Shown: in pieces, positions 12,133-22,413 of the stretch | Numbering within the stretch: the first letter of the stretch is position 1 | Layout of the letters: every line of letters starts with the position of its first letter | From: Aricia agestis | Lineage: Eukaryota > Arthropoda > Insecta > Lepidoptera > Lycaenidae | Assembly (NCBI RefSeq): GCF_905147365.1 | Contig: NC_056425.1 | Coordinates: 2,487,501 to 2,551,500 of the forward strand | Length of the DNA: 64,000 nt | Direction: 5' to 3' | Notes under the pieces: generated by a model | Database searches by the model: none | What the model was told of the DNA's origin: nothing | What the model saw: only the letters and a program-made list of their open reading frames with translations | Program-made: the position numbers and the translations under genes

Positions 12133-12575
12133 TAGGGTTCCTCAAGAACCCTTTTACTCTTTGTCACCTCCTCCTTTTCCGGGCTTCTTTAGGGAATGAT
12201 ATCGAGTTAAAATGAAGGTTGGATTTATATATTATGCATCTGCGTGAACGAGCGGGTTGATCGCTACACCGCGAGATCACAATAAATTGTAAGTAACGAT
12301 TTATTTAAATAGAGGTGAAGTCGTGGCGTCATTATATACAAAAGCCGGCAATGCACCTGCTGCACCTCTTGTAATGTTGCGAGTTTCCCTGCGCGATGAA
12401 ATCCAATCAATCATCAAATCATCAACCATCATCAATCATCAATCAATCCAAAAAATCCAACAACTGCACATTTTTAATTAAGTCACAAAAACAGTATTTA
12501 AGAGCGGAAACTCAATTTTATATTACTAACTCTACGGAACCCTCAAAACCCGACTCGGACTTGGCCAGTTTTTTA
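12133..12575. repeat. Interspersed repeat ending CGACTCGGACTTGGCCAG
   Basis: It begins at a GGGTTCCTCAAGAACCC hairpin and ends ACGGAACCCTCAAAACCCG...GACTTGGCCAGTTTTT. The same tail type appears near 17740, 27610, 27935 and 59555. It includes an ATC-rich simple tract near 12400-12450. Confidence 0.5.
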
Positions 12576-12904
12576 CATTCGTAAGCCTCGCGCGTCCCCA
12601 AGCTCTTAGACTAATTCGGGTGAGTGCGGTTTGGTACAACAGATTTGGAGATTTTTAGGTATCTAAAGGCAGCCTGGGTTATAAAAGGTAGAAGGTATAC
12701 ACGTATAAAAAGGTATACCGTATATAAAAAGGTAGGTAGGTAAAGGTTAAACTCTTTTTAAATTATTTGAATATTCTGTGGAAATTCCAAATTAAAAATT
12801 TGTGAAAAATATACTTATTTAATAAATTACATAATTATTATCACTTCTTCACAGGCAGCACCAATGAAAATGATGTAATACCTGCAAAAATAAATTTGCG
12901 TATA

Positions 12905-13120
12905 CAGGATGTAACAAAAATAAGTGATAATACTTTAGGGTGTGTACATGTTCCTTGTAGAGAGTTCACCGTGAAAGTGGCAGCTCTGAAAGACGAAATT
13001 TTTTTTTCACTTTTGTATGGGCAAGTTTTGGTCTTACAGTGCTGCTACTTTCACAGTGAACTCTCTACAAGGAACACGTACACACCCTAAAGTATTATCA
13101 CTTATTTTTGTTGCACCCTG
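12905..13120. mobile_element. MITE family C, complete, TA target duplication
   Basis: TA|CAGGATGTAACAAAAATAAG at the left and TTTTTGTTGCACCCTG|TA at the right. Arms of ~95 bp pair through GATAATACTTTAGGGTGTGT and AAAGTGGCAGCTCTGAAAGA. The TA duplication suggests Tc1/mariner-type mobilisation. Confidence 0.85.
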
Positions 13121-13207
13121 TATTAGCTTAATTACAGTTTATCCTATGCTAAATTATTTAAGTATACTGAATATTTGTAACCTATCAATAAAAACAGGAA
13201 TTTTTAT

Positions 13208-13531
13208 ACGTGAGAGAGCCACGCTTCGGCACGAATGGGTCGGCTCGACCGGAGAAATACCATGTTCTCACAGAAAACCGGCGTGAAACAGCGCTAGCGC
13301 TGTGTTTCGCCGAGTGAGTGACTTTACCGGAGGCCCAATCCCCTACCCTATTCCCTTCCCTACCCTCCCCAATTCCCTTCCCATCCCTACCCTCCCCTAT
13401 TACCCTATTCCCTCTTAAAAGGCCGGCAACGCACCTGCAGCTCTTCTGATGCTGCGAGTGTCCATGGGCGACGGAAGTTGCTTTCCATCAGGCGACCTGT
13501 TTGCTCGTTTGCCCCCTTATTTCATAAAAAA
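13208..13531 (+). mobile_element. LINE-tailed SINE, full length
   Basis: Runs from ACGTGAGAGAGCCACGC to CCCCCTTATTTCATAAAAAA. The head has TGGGAGAGCCATGC-like and GGCTCGACCGG motifs resembling pol III A and B boxes. A CCCTACCC/CCCTATTCCC tract is in the middle. It ends ~100 bp from the TM11 exon donor. Confidence 0.9.
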
Positions 13532-13628
13532 GCTGCCTACTTAAAAAACACTCTAATTACAAATCTACCCCTACTTACAAAAATTTCTACTTACAAACCC
13601 ACCCTTAATTATAAAACTCTATACTTAC

Positions 13629-13756
13629 AAATCATCGTAGCGGCTAAAGTGTAGATGGGCACCACGCAACCCAGGTCTAGAAGTATAGGGAATAGCACGT
13701 TCCCCACCAGACTGCCGATCCTGCCCCAGGTCATTATCATGCCGATGGCTAAGGAC
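13629..13756 (-). CDS. SV2-like transporter exon: TM11 and start of TM12 (last exon recognised)
   Basis: The acceptor is ATTAATTCCAG|GTCC at 13756 and the donor is ATGATTT|GTAAGTA at 13628. The first base completes the arginine of PTTTR. The peptide reads SLAIGMIMTWGRIGSLVGN, VLFPILLDLGCVVPIYTLA, ATMI, matching TM11 of the family (G-R-x-G-x-x-x-G-N) and the entry into TM12. Relatives continue for about 15-25 more residues, usually with an LP pair and a short charged tail. The consensus donor shows the frame is meant to continue in a further exon below 13600, starting with two bases that complete a T-initial codon. I could not identify that exon with confidence. Confidence 0.92.
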
Positions 13757-13840
13757 CTGGAATTAATATCATCAATATTTGTGATTGATTGTATTTTCAT
13801 TTAGACAATAAGGAGATTCTTGGTGGAAATTCATGTTGAA

Positions 13841-14072
13841 CACAAATAAAACACAATTTTCGTGCAACTTTTCCACTATGATAAGAAATGACTATAAATT
13901 TTAACGAAATACACGACCGGTTTTGAAATAGTTCATCGTCAAGTGTACTTAGTGTCTAAGTTTAGGCTAGTTACCTATACTAAGTAAACCTGACGATGAA
14001 TTATTTCGAAACCGGTCGTGTATTTCGCTATATAATAGTGAAAAAAGTGCACGAAAAATTGCTTTATTTGTG
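13841..14072. mobile_element. Foldback element, long arms, inside the intron beside the TM11 exon
   Basis: CACAAATAAAACACAATTTT...GTGCAACTTTT pairs with AAAAAAGTGCACG...GCTTTATTTGTG. Inner arms GAAATACACGACCGGTTTTG and CGAAACCGGTCGTGTATTTC are almost exact. 232 bp. Confidence 0.8.
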
Positions 14073-14180
14073 ATCATCAATATTGACTTTACTTATATCA
14101 GGAGGCGTTCATACGCGAGGTATTGGAATATAGAATAGAGGAATGAAGTATTTAGAGGATTTCCAATAAAATCTCAATAA

Positions 14181-14321
14181 CGGCCTGTTTCACCACTTCA
14201 TGATAAATACCGGAAAAGCTATCCACCACTGAACTCTACAGAATATAGAGTATATAGAATCTGTCAAAAAAGTTGTAGATAGCCTATCCGGAACTTTATC
14301 AGGAAGTGGTGAAACAGGCCC
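14181..14321. mobile_element. PIF/Harbinger-like MITE (GGCCTGTTTCACCAC family)
   Basis: Arms CGGCCTGTTTCACCACTTC and GAAGTGGTGAAACAGGCC, flanked by TAA on both sides after one base. Confidence 0.78.
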
Positions 14322-14460
14322 ATAATCTTATATGTGACCGGGAGGGGTGACAAAAATCGTTATAACCCTATTTTTACCCCCAAGATACAAGCAGACAAAA
14401 AAAGCATATTATGGTAAGTTGGGAAAAGTCTGGCATAATTTGAAAGTTAATATATTTAGG

Positions 14461-14651
14461 TCTTGAGACCGGGTCGCATCTTAAGTACTGACTATTTATA
14501 CGGATAAATAGTCAGTACTTAAGATGCGACCCGGTCTCAAGACGCGGTTCGGCTCTGTGATTGGTCCAAATTTTGACAGCCAACCAATCATAGAGCCTGA
14601 ACCGTATCTTGAAACCGAGATGCATCTTAAGTACTGACTATTTATACGGGC
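14461..14651. mobile_element. MITE family A, partial plus rearranged copy
   Basis: GAGACCGGGTCGCATCTTAA and its inverted copy meet at TATTTATACGGATAAATA, followed by a diverged arm ending at ACTGACTATTTATACG. Related to the intact copy at 14929-15086. Confidence 0.7.
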
Positions 14652-14654
14652 CTA

Positions 14655-15115
14655 GGACTCAATTTAAGTAACGACTGTTAAAGTTTATGCTGGAATACTA
14701 ATTCCAGCACTAACTATAACAGTCGTTTCCTCTTTCTCACCTCTTTCGTTTTGCATATGAATGAAAGAGAAGACATTATATTATTTGAACAAGCGGTTGA
14801 CACTTTAACGTTGTGGGCCGAAGCCCACTGACGTCATTTCAGACGTTGTATATATCTTGCCGTTCTCCGAAACTTCGATAGCGCGATGCAGGAATGTTAG
14901 GCGAATTGTGGGTACCGCCACAACACTAAGGCTGGTATAAATAGTCAGTACTCAAGATGCATCTCGGTGTCAAGACATGGTTCAGGCTCTGTGATTGGTT
15001 GGCTGTCAAAATTTGGACCAATTGCAGAGCCGAACCGCGTCTTGAGACCGGGTCGCATCTTAAGTACTGATTATTTATACCAGCCTTACAGACATTGGTG
15101 AAATTGAGACTTAAT
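14655..15115. mobile_element. Diverged outer element hosting an intact MITE family A insertion
   Basis: CTAGGACTCAATTTAAG at the left and GGTGAAATTGAGACTTA at the right are inverted relatives. Inside are a GTAACGACTGTTA / TAACAGTCGTTT hairpin and a stretch (CATATGAATGAAAGAGAAGA) shared with 55785-55805. A related copy near 55.8 kb lacks the inserted MITE. Confidence 0.6.
14929..15086. mobile_element. MITE family A, intact, TA target duplication
   Basis: AGGCTGGTATAAATAGTCAG at the left, ATTATTTATACCAGCCT at the right, flanked by TA. The sister region at about 55.83 kb reads CACTAACAGACGTTGG where this locus has the insertion, supporting a TA-targeted event. Confidence 0.8.
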
Positions 15116-15277
15116 GTACCATCGAGGAAGTTGATTCCTATGCAATTGACAGACCAACGTTATTTGGTCGAATATGTCATTTCAATGTTAATTGTGATCT
15201 GTCAGCTGGGTTTGACGTAACGCAACCAAACTACTTAGGTCCCGATTTACATAGGAATCGACTTCTTTAATAGTACA
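15116..15277. mobile_element. MITE family D, intact
   Basis: Terminal GTACCATCGAGGAAGTTGAT and ACATAGGAATCGACTTC...ATAGTAC are inverted repeats. Close relative of 25370-25537. Confidence 0.82.
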
Positions 15278-15637
15278 TAATAATAAACTGTGTCTGCCTA
15301 TATTATCACTTAGTTATTAGCTTACTATAGTTTGATAGACTAAACAATAAACATAGTATACTTAACTATAATGTCTGTATCACACAGACATCATTATATT
15401 AGCGAGGAGTCCATTACATTACCATGTAAATTTGATCTACAGCAAGTGTTACCTATGTAATTAATGAAGGTATTACATGATAATTACAATTTATAGTTTA
15501 CGGTGAACAAAGCGATCCTATCGTGATTAATTGCGTAATAAAATTAGCGCGAATAAACACGTAGGTGCTAGCAGGTTTATTACTCTGTGCATACTATCGT
15601 AACTTCTATAGTCAATTTATAGACTGACATAAAACAT

Positions 15638-15725
15638 ACCATCGGGGCAATTGATTCCTAGGCAGTTGACCGACCTACGTCATTTGGTCTGCTTATGTCA
15701 ACTCAATGCTATAGTTTGTGCGTTT
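15638..15725. mobile_element. MITE family D, left half
   Basis: ACCATCGGGGCAATTGATTC and CGACCTACGTCATTTGGTC match the family. The right arm is absent. Confidence 0.6.
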
Positions 15726-16230
15726 TATGATGATATACGTGACACATTATAATTGACAATAGTAGAGAGGTTACCAAACAAAAATTAATCGATAGTTTAA
15801 AAATATCGAATCACTTCGTAAAGGAATTGCAATCGAAATTATCGATTTCGTACTTCTTATGTCAGTACATTTCAGTGGTGCCGGCGATTTAAGATGGCCG
15901 CCCTTTTTTATCGATTTGATTTCGATTTAACAGAGTCAATCTCTATTGACATAAGTTCCGTTTCATGCATATAACATTTTTCAAATGTTTTCGTAACAAT
16001 AATATACTCTTATTTCACAGTTTATATTTATAATTTTTATTAATAATTTTTATTCATTTTTATTCATTTACAATTATTATTGGAAACATTTGTTTTTGTA
16101 GATGGAATATAATTTATTACATTTTGATTTTTTTTTGTTTTCTTGTAAAAAAAACCCGTAGCAAGGAACATGTAAACTGTTACCCATATAATCTTAGAAC
16201 GCACAAACTATAGCTGTGATCGGTTGGATG
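15726..16230. other. Unassigned AT-rich intron DNA
   Basis: No gene or clear element ends seen. Confidence 0.4.
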
Positions 16231-16290
16231 AGTATGGCAGATATTACACGCATCAATATTATCATGATCCTAGTATCACGCGATTCACAA

Positions 16291-16548
16291 GTTTTTTTTT
16301 TTATGAAATAAGGGGGCAAACGAGCAAACGGGTCACCTGATGGAAAGCAACTTCCGTCGCCCATGGACACTCGCAGCATCAGAAGAGCTGCAAGTGCGTT
16401 GCCGGCCTTTTAAGAGGGAATAGGGTAATAGGGGAGGGTAGGGAAGGGAAGGGAAGGGGTTAGGGGATTGGGCCTCCGGTAAACTCACTCACTCGGCGAA
16501 ACACAGCGCAAGCGCTGTTTCACGCCGGTTTTCTGTGAGAACGTGGTG
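16291..16548 (-). mobile_element. LINE-tailed SINE, 5' truncated
   Basis: The A-rich tail and TGAAATAAGGGGGCAAACG begin at 16291. The copy stops at CTGTGAGAACGTGGT, so the first ~80 bp are missing. Confidence 0.87.
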
Positions 16549-16705
16549 TACTGTGATACTCCGATTCGTCCTATTACACCATCAATAATAATAGATCTTT
16601 ATTTTCTCTCAACAATCTAACTTAACGGCTAATTAACAAATTATTATGCTGCATTACATTAGAAAGTGAGGAGCTGGTGTCTGAATTAGGCAGTAGCCTG
16701 TGTAA

Positions 16706-16739
16706 ATCAATATTATCACGAAATCGTGATAATATTGAT
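16706..16739. repeat. Perfect 16-bp-arm palindrome
   Basis: ATCAATATTATCACGA, AA, TCGTGATAATATTGAT. A related inverted stretch (ATTACACGCATCAATATTAT) lies at 16236-16261, so the SINE above sits inside a larger foldback. Confidence 0.75.
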
Positions 16740-16756
16740 GCGTGTAATATGCCTCT

Positions 16757-16827
16757 TTGACTATACGCGACCAAATTATTTAGGTCCGCCATCCGCCTAC
16801 AAATCAACTTCTCTGATAGTACATATT
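16757..16827. mobile_element. MITE family D, right half
   Basis: TACGCGACCAAATTATTTAG and CTTCTCTGATAGTAC match the right part of the family. Confidence 0.6.
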
Positions 16828-17248
16828 ATTACTAAGAGTCAATTTTGACAGTTGCTGTAAACTGTATCTATATAGTACTGTATCACGTTTTGATTAACAT
16901 TTTTCACTGATTTGTATGTCAAACTCAAACTCGCAAATTCAGGCCTGCGTAAACCAAGTATCGTAACCCAAGACTGAAAATTAACAATTCTGTTTTATTT
17001 AAACAAGAAACGAACCCACGAATGTGAATAGGAGTTCTCAAATATATGGTTATTATCAGAGTGCCTGAACATTCGCAAATAAAAATGTCTGTTACGGGCA
17101 ATACGACGGGGAAAAAGATTTTGCCACTGATATCCTATTGCTGGATGGTAAATGAATGGATGATGGTTGGACACATCCCTCTGTATTGATCCAACCACGT
17201 ATATTATGTAAATACGTTTATTATAAATATACGTATTTACAGTAATAT

Positions 17249-17580
17249 ACGTGGGAGAGCCATGCTTCGGCACCAGTGGGCCGGCTCGACCGGAGAAATA
17301 CCACGTTCTCACAGAAAACCGGCGTGAAACAGCGCTTGCGCTGTGTTTCGCCGAGTGAGTGAGTTTACCGGAGGCCCAATCCCCTTCCCTATTCCCTTCC
17401 CTACCCTCCCCTATTCCCTTCTCTTCCTATCCCTACCCTCCCCTATTACCCCATTCCCTCTTAAAAGGCCGGCAACGCACCTGCAGCTCTTCTGATGCTG
17501 CGAGTGTCCATGGGCGACGGAAGTTGCTTTCCATCAGGTGACCCGTTTGCTTGTTTGCCCCCATATTTCATTAAAAAAAA
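17249..17580 (+). mobile_element. LINE-tailed SINE, full length
   Basis: ACGTGGGAGAGCCATGCTTC to CCATATTTCATTAAAAAAAA. Confidence 0.9.
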
Positions 17581-18011
17581 TTACGCAGGGAATTGAACAC
17601 ATGAGTACATGAACCGGGTAACTTAACATTTTGCACATAAGAGAATTACTCCTTTTACTCTGAACAACGGACTGACGGACGGACATCGAAACCTCAGTAA
17701 CCTAACAAAAAAAACTAGAAAAGTAACTTTTACTCTTTGGTACGGAACCCTAAAACAGTGTTCTAGAATATTGCGCTTACGGAGCTATTGGCTATGTAGA
17801 GGTAGACCCATCTAGCTTTGCAGACATCGGTGTAACGTTTCATCGAAATTTCTCGTCGATTTCATTCCAGCATGAATATTTATCGTGCAACTTTGTACGA
17901 GTAAAAACGCGAATCACGCGTACGATATTGATAAATAAAGCATTGTATGGAGAATTTTGCGATAACTAAGCGACGAGTTACCATACTTTAAATATTAGGG
18001 GACGTTTTTGG

Positions 18012-18348
18012 ACGTGGGAGAGTCATGCTTCGGCACGAATGGGCCGGCTCGACCGGAGAAATACCACGTCCTCACAGAAAACCGGCGTGAAACAGCGCTC
18101 CGCTGTGTTTCGCCGAGTGAGTGAGTTTACCGGAGGCCCAATCCCCTACCCTTTTCCTTTCCCTACCCTCCCCTATTTCCTTCCGTACCCTCCCCTATTC
18201 CCTTCCGTACCCTCCCCTATTACCCCTTAAAAGGCCGGCAACGCACCTGCAGCTCTTCTGATGCTGCGAGTGTCCATGGGCAACGGAAGTTGCTTTCCAT
18301 CAGGTGACCCGTTTGCTCGTTTGCCCCCTTATTTCATAAAAAAAAAAA
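18012..18348 (+). mobile_element. LINE-tailed SINE, full length, same orientation as the one 430 bp upstream
   Basis: ACGTGGGAGAGTCATGCTTC to CCCTTATTTCATAAAAAAAA. The middle tract contains CCGTACCCTCCCCTATT units not seen in the upstream copy. Between the two SINEs (17581-18011) nothing is recognised except a TACGGAACCCTAAAA tail. Confidence 0.9.
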
Positions 18349-18541
18349 TTAGGAGAAACGGAAAATTTCCATGAAAAGTTTTTACGGCAAATGTAACTTT
18401 ATTGTAGTATAAACCTGTGACCTATAAAACTGTACATTTTTGAAGTACACAATTAAAGAAGTGAGTGGAGGAAGCAGATAAGTAACGTTTTATAACATAC
18501 GAACAATTAATTATTTCTAACCTTATAATATAATCAACTTA

Positions 18542-18876
18542 GGTTGGGTTGCACCAGAGGCGTGGTTATAGTTACAGTTATAGTCAAAGTTATGATTATA
18601 GTTAAAGCTAACTTTAACCTTAACTTTGACCACAGAATTTGACAGATGACAGCTGGTCCAACAAGGCTTTAAATGAACGCGGGCGGGGGCGCTGCTGATA
18701 AAGGAGAACTGTCAAAAATGGCGTTTTTGTATGATGACAGCGTTATTTCACTTTTTTCGCCACGTTCGTTTATAGCCTTGTCGAGCTCAAAGTTATCTAT
18801 ATATTTGACATTTTGCATTGTAGTTAAAGTTATAATTACAGTTATATTAGTTAAAGTAAGTTGGTGCAACCCACCC
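18542..18876. mobile_element. PIF/Harbinger-like MITE (GGGTTGCACC family), TTA target duplication
   Basis: TTA|GGTTGGGTTGCACCAGAG and GTTGGTGCAACCCACCC|TTA. The interior contains CGTTTTTGTATGATGACAGC and two-way TTAACTTTAAC-like tracts. Other copies lie at 51117-51439 and 54955-55339. Confidence 0.85.
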
Positions 18877-18888
18877 TTAGTAACTTAC

Positions 18889-19026
18889 CTAATTCATCAT
18901 CTAGCTAATATTATTTCTACACATAAATTCCAATTCATTTTCATGATCAATCATGAAAATGATTTGAAATAAAAAATTTATATTCAATATATAGCTAGAT
19001 GTAATATTAGCAAGTAGGTAAGTTAC
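18889..19026. repeat. Foldback, GTAACTTACCTA arms
   Basis: GTAACTTACCTAATTC...CTAGCTAATATTA pairs with TAATATTAGCAAGTAGGTAAGTTAC. The centre is ATTTTCATGATCAATCATGA, itself palindromic. Confidence 0.7.
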
Positions 19027-19257
19027 AAGAATTCAAATTATAAGGGAAAAAACAAGTAATTGATGTTGTAAAATATTAGTTACCCTCTTGGTTCATATCT
19101 TCAATCGATTATATCAGTAATAATATTTAAGCAAATACTTACTGAAGTAGGTCAAAGGAAGGTTTTTATTATTTATACCATCGATTACAAACGCTAATGT
19201 ATTTGTTCATCAGTTATGATATTTTTCTAATCATACTAATCACATAATATAAGTAAA

Positions 19258-19489
19258 CAGGATGTAACAAAACTAAGTGATAATATTTTAGGGTTTGTAT
19301 GTGTCCCTTGTTTACTTTGAAAGTAGCAGCGCTGCAATTTTTTTCGATTTGTATGAGCAAGCGCTCCAGCTTCATTTACATACAAAAGTAAAAAAGTTAC
19401 TGTTTCAGCGCTGGTACATTCACAGTGAACCCTATACGGAGGACCCATACACACCTTAAAGTATTATCACCTACTTTTGTAACACCCTG
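19258..19489. mobile_element. MITE family C, nearly complete
   Basis: CAGGATGTAACAAAACTAAG at the left and TTTTGTAACACCCTG|TA at the right, with GCAGCGCTG arms. Confidence 0.82.
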
Positions 19490-19528
19490 TATACTTTTCA
19501 AATCATGCAGCTACACACATTACACTAA

Positions 19529-19666
19529 GGGCCTGTTTCACCACTTTCTGGTAACGTTCCGAATAGGCTATTCATAACTTTTTTGACAGATTCTCCATAC
19601 TTGATCTATGAAGTTAATTGGTGGATAGCCTATTTTTCACTTATCAGGAAGTGGTGAAACAGTCCC
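19529..19666. mobile_element. PIF/Harbinger-like MITE (GGGCCTGTTTCACCAC family)
   Basis: TAA|GGGCCTGTTTCACCACTTTC at the left, GGAAGTGGTGAAACAGTCCC|TGA at the right. Confidence 0.8.
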
Positions 19667-19669
19667 TGA

Positions 19670-20240
19670 ATATTATAAAAGCGAAAGTTTTTGTTTATGT
19701 TTGATATTTCTAGCAAAAAATAAATTATGTTTGATCTAGCATGGTAGTAGTTTATTTTTTTATTTTTAACACTTCTATAAAAAAATGTACGTGTGATACT
19801 GATCGTATTTTTAAAAGCTAAATTACCTAATTGTAATAAAATATATTATATAAAAAAAAATTACATATTTAATTTGAATTAAGTCGTTTCTTATTCAGCC
19901 AGGTGTATATTTTATTGAAACGAGGGGCCACATTTTTTTATCGTTTTAATGAAAAATTTAAGACATAAGTGGATTACTAATATTTTATTACATAAGGGCA
20001 ATTTTTTCCTTATAATTTAAACAAACCTTCAATCAATCGATCAGTCAATTAGTTATTTATTTGCTTTAAAAGTGGCTTCCTTATCTAATAATATACAAAA
20101 AATCCACATTTTTTATTTCGAGTCATTTTCCCGATCCAACACTCCATTTAAGCAAAAAAATGAACATTATCTAAATATTTGTTACCCACTCCATCCACTT
20201 ACGTCTTCAATTTAGATTTTGTTCTTCTATCTTTGTAACT
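19670..20240. other. Very AT-rich, unassigned
   Basis: No gene or element recognised. Confidence 0.45.
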
Positions 20241-20244
20241 TTTA

Positions 20245-20320
20245 GGGCCTGTTTCACCACTTGCTGATAAGTGCCGGATAGCCTATCCGGCACTTTATCA
20301 GGAAGTTGTTAAACAGGCCC
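20245..20320. mobile_element. PIF/Harbinger-like MITE, minimal 76-bp copy
   Basis: TTA|GGGCCTGTTTCACCACTTGC ... GCCGGATAGCCTATCCGGC ... AAACAGGCCC|TTA, essentially only the two arms. Exact TTA duplication. Confidence 0.88.
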
Positions 20321-20684
20321 TTAGTCACTTTTACCCCTAGATACCCTGTATCAGCCTATCTGCATGATTAAAGCGTAATGCTATATCGCTCAGTAGGTCG
20401 CGTTCCAGTTCGGAGGTACCTTCAAAGCCTCGTCAAGTGAAATTAAAATTCTGTACTTAGGTATTTCCGATTTTTCTGTGCGAATGCTTTTGCTGTTACT
20501 TAAGAGTTAAGTTAAGTTAACTTAAGAGTTAGGGCCCTTTGAAACAGGGTTAACAAGCAAATATTTTTGCTCTATAGCCTTCTGTTTTAAAGGGCTTAAG
20601 GGTTTGCTTTTGACACTTCCTTTCAAGTTAATCAACTTCAAACGAATAAAACTGTATAAAATTGGTTTATCTGTAAACTAATAT

Positions 20685-20891
20685 AGGTCTACCAGGATCT
20701 GATGGCAAATTTTTATGGTAGATTTTCAAAAAATATCCTTGATTATTGGATACATTTTTATATTTGCATGTTTCACACACAGAATAAGCCGCTGTAAGGA
20801 GAAAAGGATCAAAATGTTTTATTCCAATTACCCCGGTATTGCTAGAGTCAATTTCTTTACTCACTTTTTGCCATCAGATCCTGGTAGACCT
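20685..20891. mobile_element. MITE with AGGTCTACCAGGATCTGATG ends
   Basis: The ~24-bp terminal inverted repeats are almost exact (right end ATCAGATCCTGGTAGACCT). A second copy lies at 53273-53482. Confidence 0.82.
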
Positions 20892-20934
20892 GTACTACCA
20901 TATAATGTCATAAAAACAAAACTAATAGAGGGGT

Positions 20935-21271
20935 ATTTTTTTTTAATGAAATAAGGGGGCAAACGAGCAAACGGGTCACCTGATGGAAAGCAACTTCCGT
21001 CGCCCATGGACACTCGCAGCATCAGAAGAGCCGCAGGTGCGTTGCCGGCCTTTTAGAGGGAATAGGGTAATAAAGGAGGGTAGGGATGGAAGGGAAGGGA
21101 AGGGAATAGGAGAGGGTAGGGAAGGGAATAGGGTAGTGGATTGGGCCTCCGGTAAACTCACTCACTCGGCGAAACACAGCGCAGGCGCTGTTTCACGCCG
21201 GTTTTCTGTGAGAACGTGGTATTTCTCCGGTCGAGCCGGCCCATTCGTGCCGAAGCATGGCTCTCCCACGT
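20935..21271 (-). mobile_element. LINE-tailed SINE, full length
   Basis: Tail at 20935 (poly T, then GAAATAAGGGGGCAAACG), head ends CATGGCTCTCCCACGT at 21271. The centre has GGGAGGG/GGGAATAGG runs on the plus strand. Confidence 0.9.
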
Positions 21272-21565
21272 ATGAAGTACGTACGTATTACCGATTTTTA
21301 AATAACTATATTTCTTTGAAAGCTGAGTTGACAGAGTGTGGATAACTAAGTTCAGCTTGTACTTGTTTCTATGGGTTCAGCTAACTGTAATTATTTCTAT
21401 GATTCTGCTCCAAAAGCCCTGTATGTTGATTAGACCTGGCACTATATAGAAAAGACCTCGAGAAAAATAATATTATAAACGTGAAAAATTAATACCAGTG
21501 GTTTCAGATTGGCTCACACAGTCAGAAACATCTACAAACGCAGATACATATCGATTAAAACTAAC

Positions 21566-21840
21566 CTAGTAGTAGTAGGGAACAACTCCACAATAAGCGC
21601 CTGGTTCAGACTCGTCATTGTTTGAGAGATAGCCGCATCGCTAGAGAATAACGCCACCATGGCGATCCTAGTGTTTGCCCAGCGCAAGCCCAGAGTGATC
21701 CCAACAGTGAGCAGCCCACAGGTCGTATACAGCATCTTCTTGCCCACTTTGTTCACGAGAATCCCACCGACGATGAAAGGTATGATGCAAATAGAGCCGA
21801 GGACCACGCTGTTGATGTATGTGTCTGTGCCGCTTACGGC
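21566..21840 (-). CDS. SV2-like transporter exon: TM8, TM9, TM10
   Basis: The acceptor is TTCTTTTTTTCAG|GCC at 21840 and the donor is ACTACTAG|GTTAG at 21565, a slightly weak donor. Phase 0 at entry and phase 2 at exit. The 91 codons read AVSGTDTYINSVVLGSICII, PFIVGGILVNKVGKKMLYTT, CGLLTVGITLGLRWANTRIA, MVALFSSDAAISQTMTSLNQ, ALIVELFPTTTR. NKVGKK is the second half-repeat of the MFS G-x-x-x-D/N-R-x-G-R-K motif after TM8. VELFPTTTR at the end of TM10 matches the family's V-D/E-L-F-P-T-x-x-R. It is the longest exon found. Confidence 0.94.
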
Positions 21841-21915
21841 CTGAAAAAAAGAACAAAATATCATTTAAAAAATGGCGGCTGGCAGTGGTTGTCAATCTTA
21901 CAAGGATCTTATGGC

Positions 21916-22413
21916 AATGAGGGTTGTATGACGCCATGTAGCCGTAGGGTCTATCGTGTCAGTCCACTGACCTCCATTATACAAGTACGCTGGACTTATG
22001 GTACCCACCTGCTTTGACCTGCTGCAGGGGAAGGGAACTAAATCTGACGTTAGTTTGACGTTTGAAAGTCGCCATATTGGCGCTGATAGCAGTAGTGGGA
22101 GTACTTGGAACTAATATTAGTTTCTACAACCAATAACGACTAAGCGGCCATTTGTAAGTAACGTCAGATATAGTTCTCTTCCCCCGCAATGGGGGCGCCG
22201 ATTCCGCTTCAAATAGGCACAAAAAACAGCTGTTATTTCAGGGTATCATACGTCCAGTACGTACTAATATAATGGAGGTCAGTGTGTCAGACAGATATAT
22301 GACAGCTATATCGTGACATGTGGAAGCTATTTCGTGGCATATGACAGCTGTTTGACATGACAATTGATACGATAGACCCTACGGCTAGATAGCGCCGTAC
22401 AGCCCTCATTGGG
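21916..22413. mobile_element. Two nested foldback MITEs next to the TM8-10 exon
   Basis: Outer arms: AATGAGGGTTGTATGACGCC...AGCCGTAGGGTCTATCG and CGATAGACCCTACGGCT...CAGCCCTCATT. Inner arms: GACCTCCATTATACAAGTAC and GTACTAATATAATGGAGGTC (about 21970-22280). The inner element is related to 38947-39180 (GAAAGTCGCCATATTG, AGTACTTGGAACTA shared). Confidence 0.8.

Noticed and set aside
17359..17541. Recurrent frames reading MSLPEAQSP...LLKGRQRTCSSSDAASVHGRRKLL at many positions
   Set aside because: They are translations of the same SINE sequence wherever it inserts. Lengths follow the variable repeat tract and no copy has a gene context.
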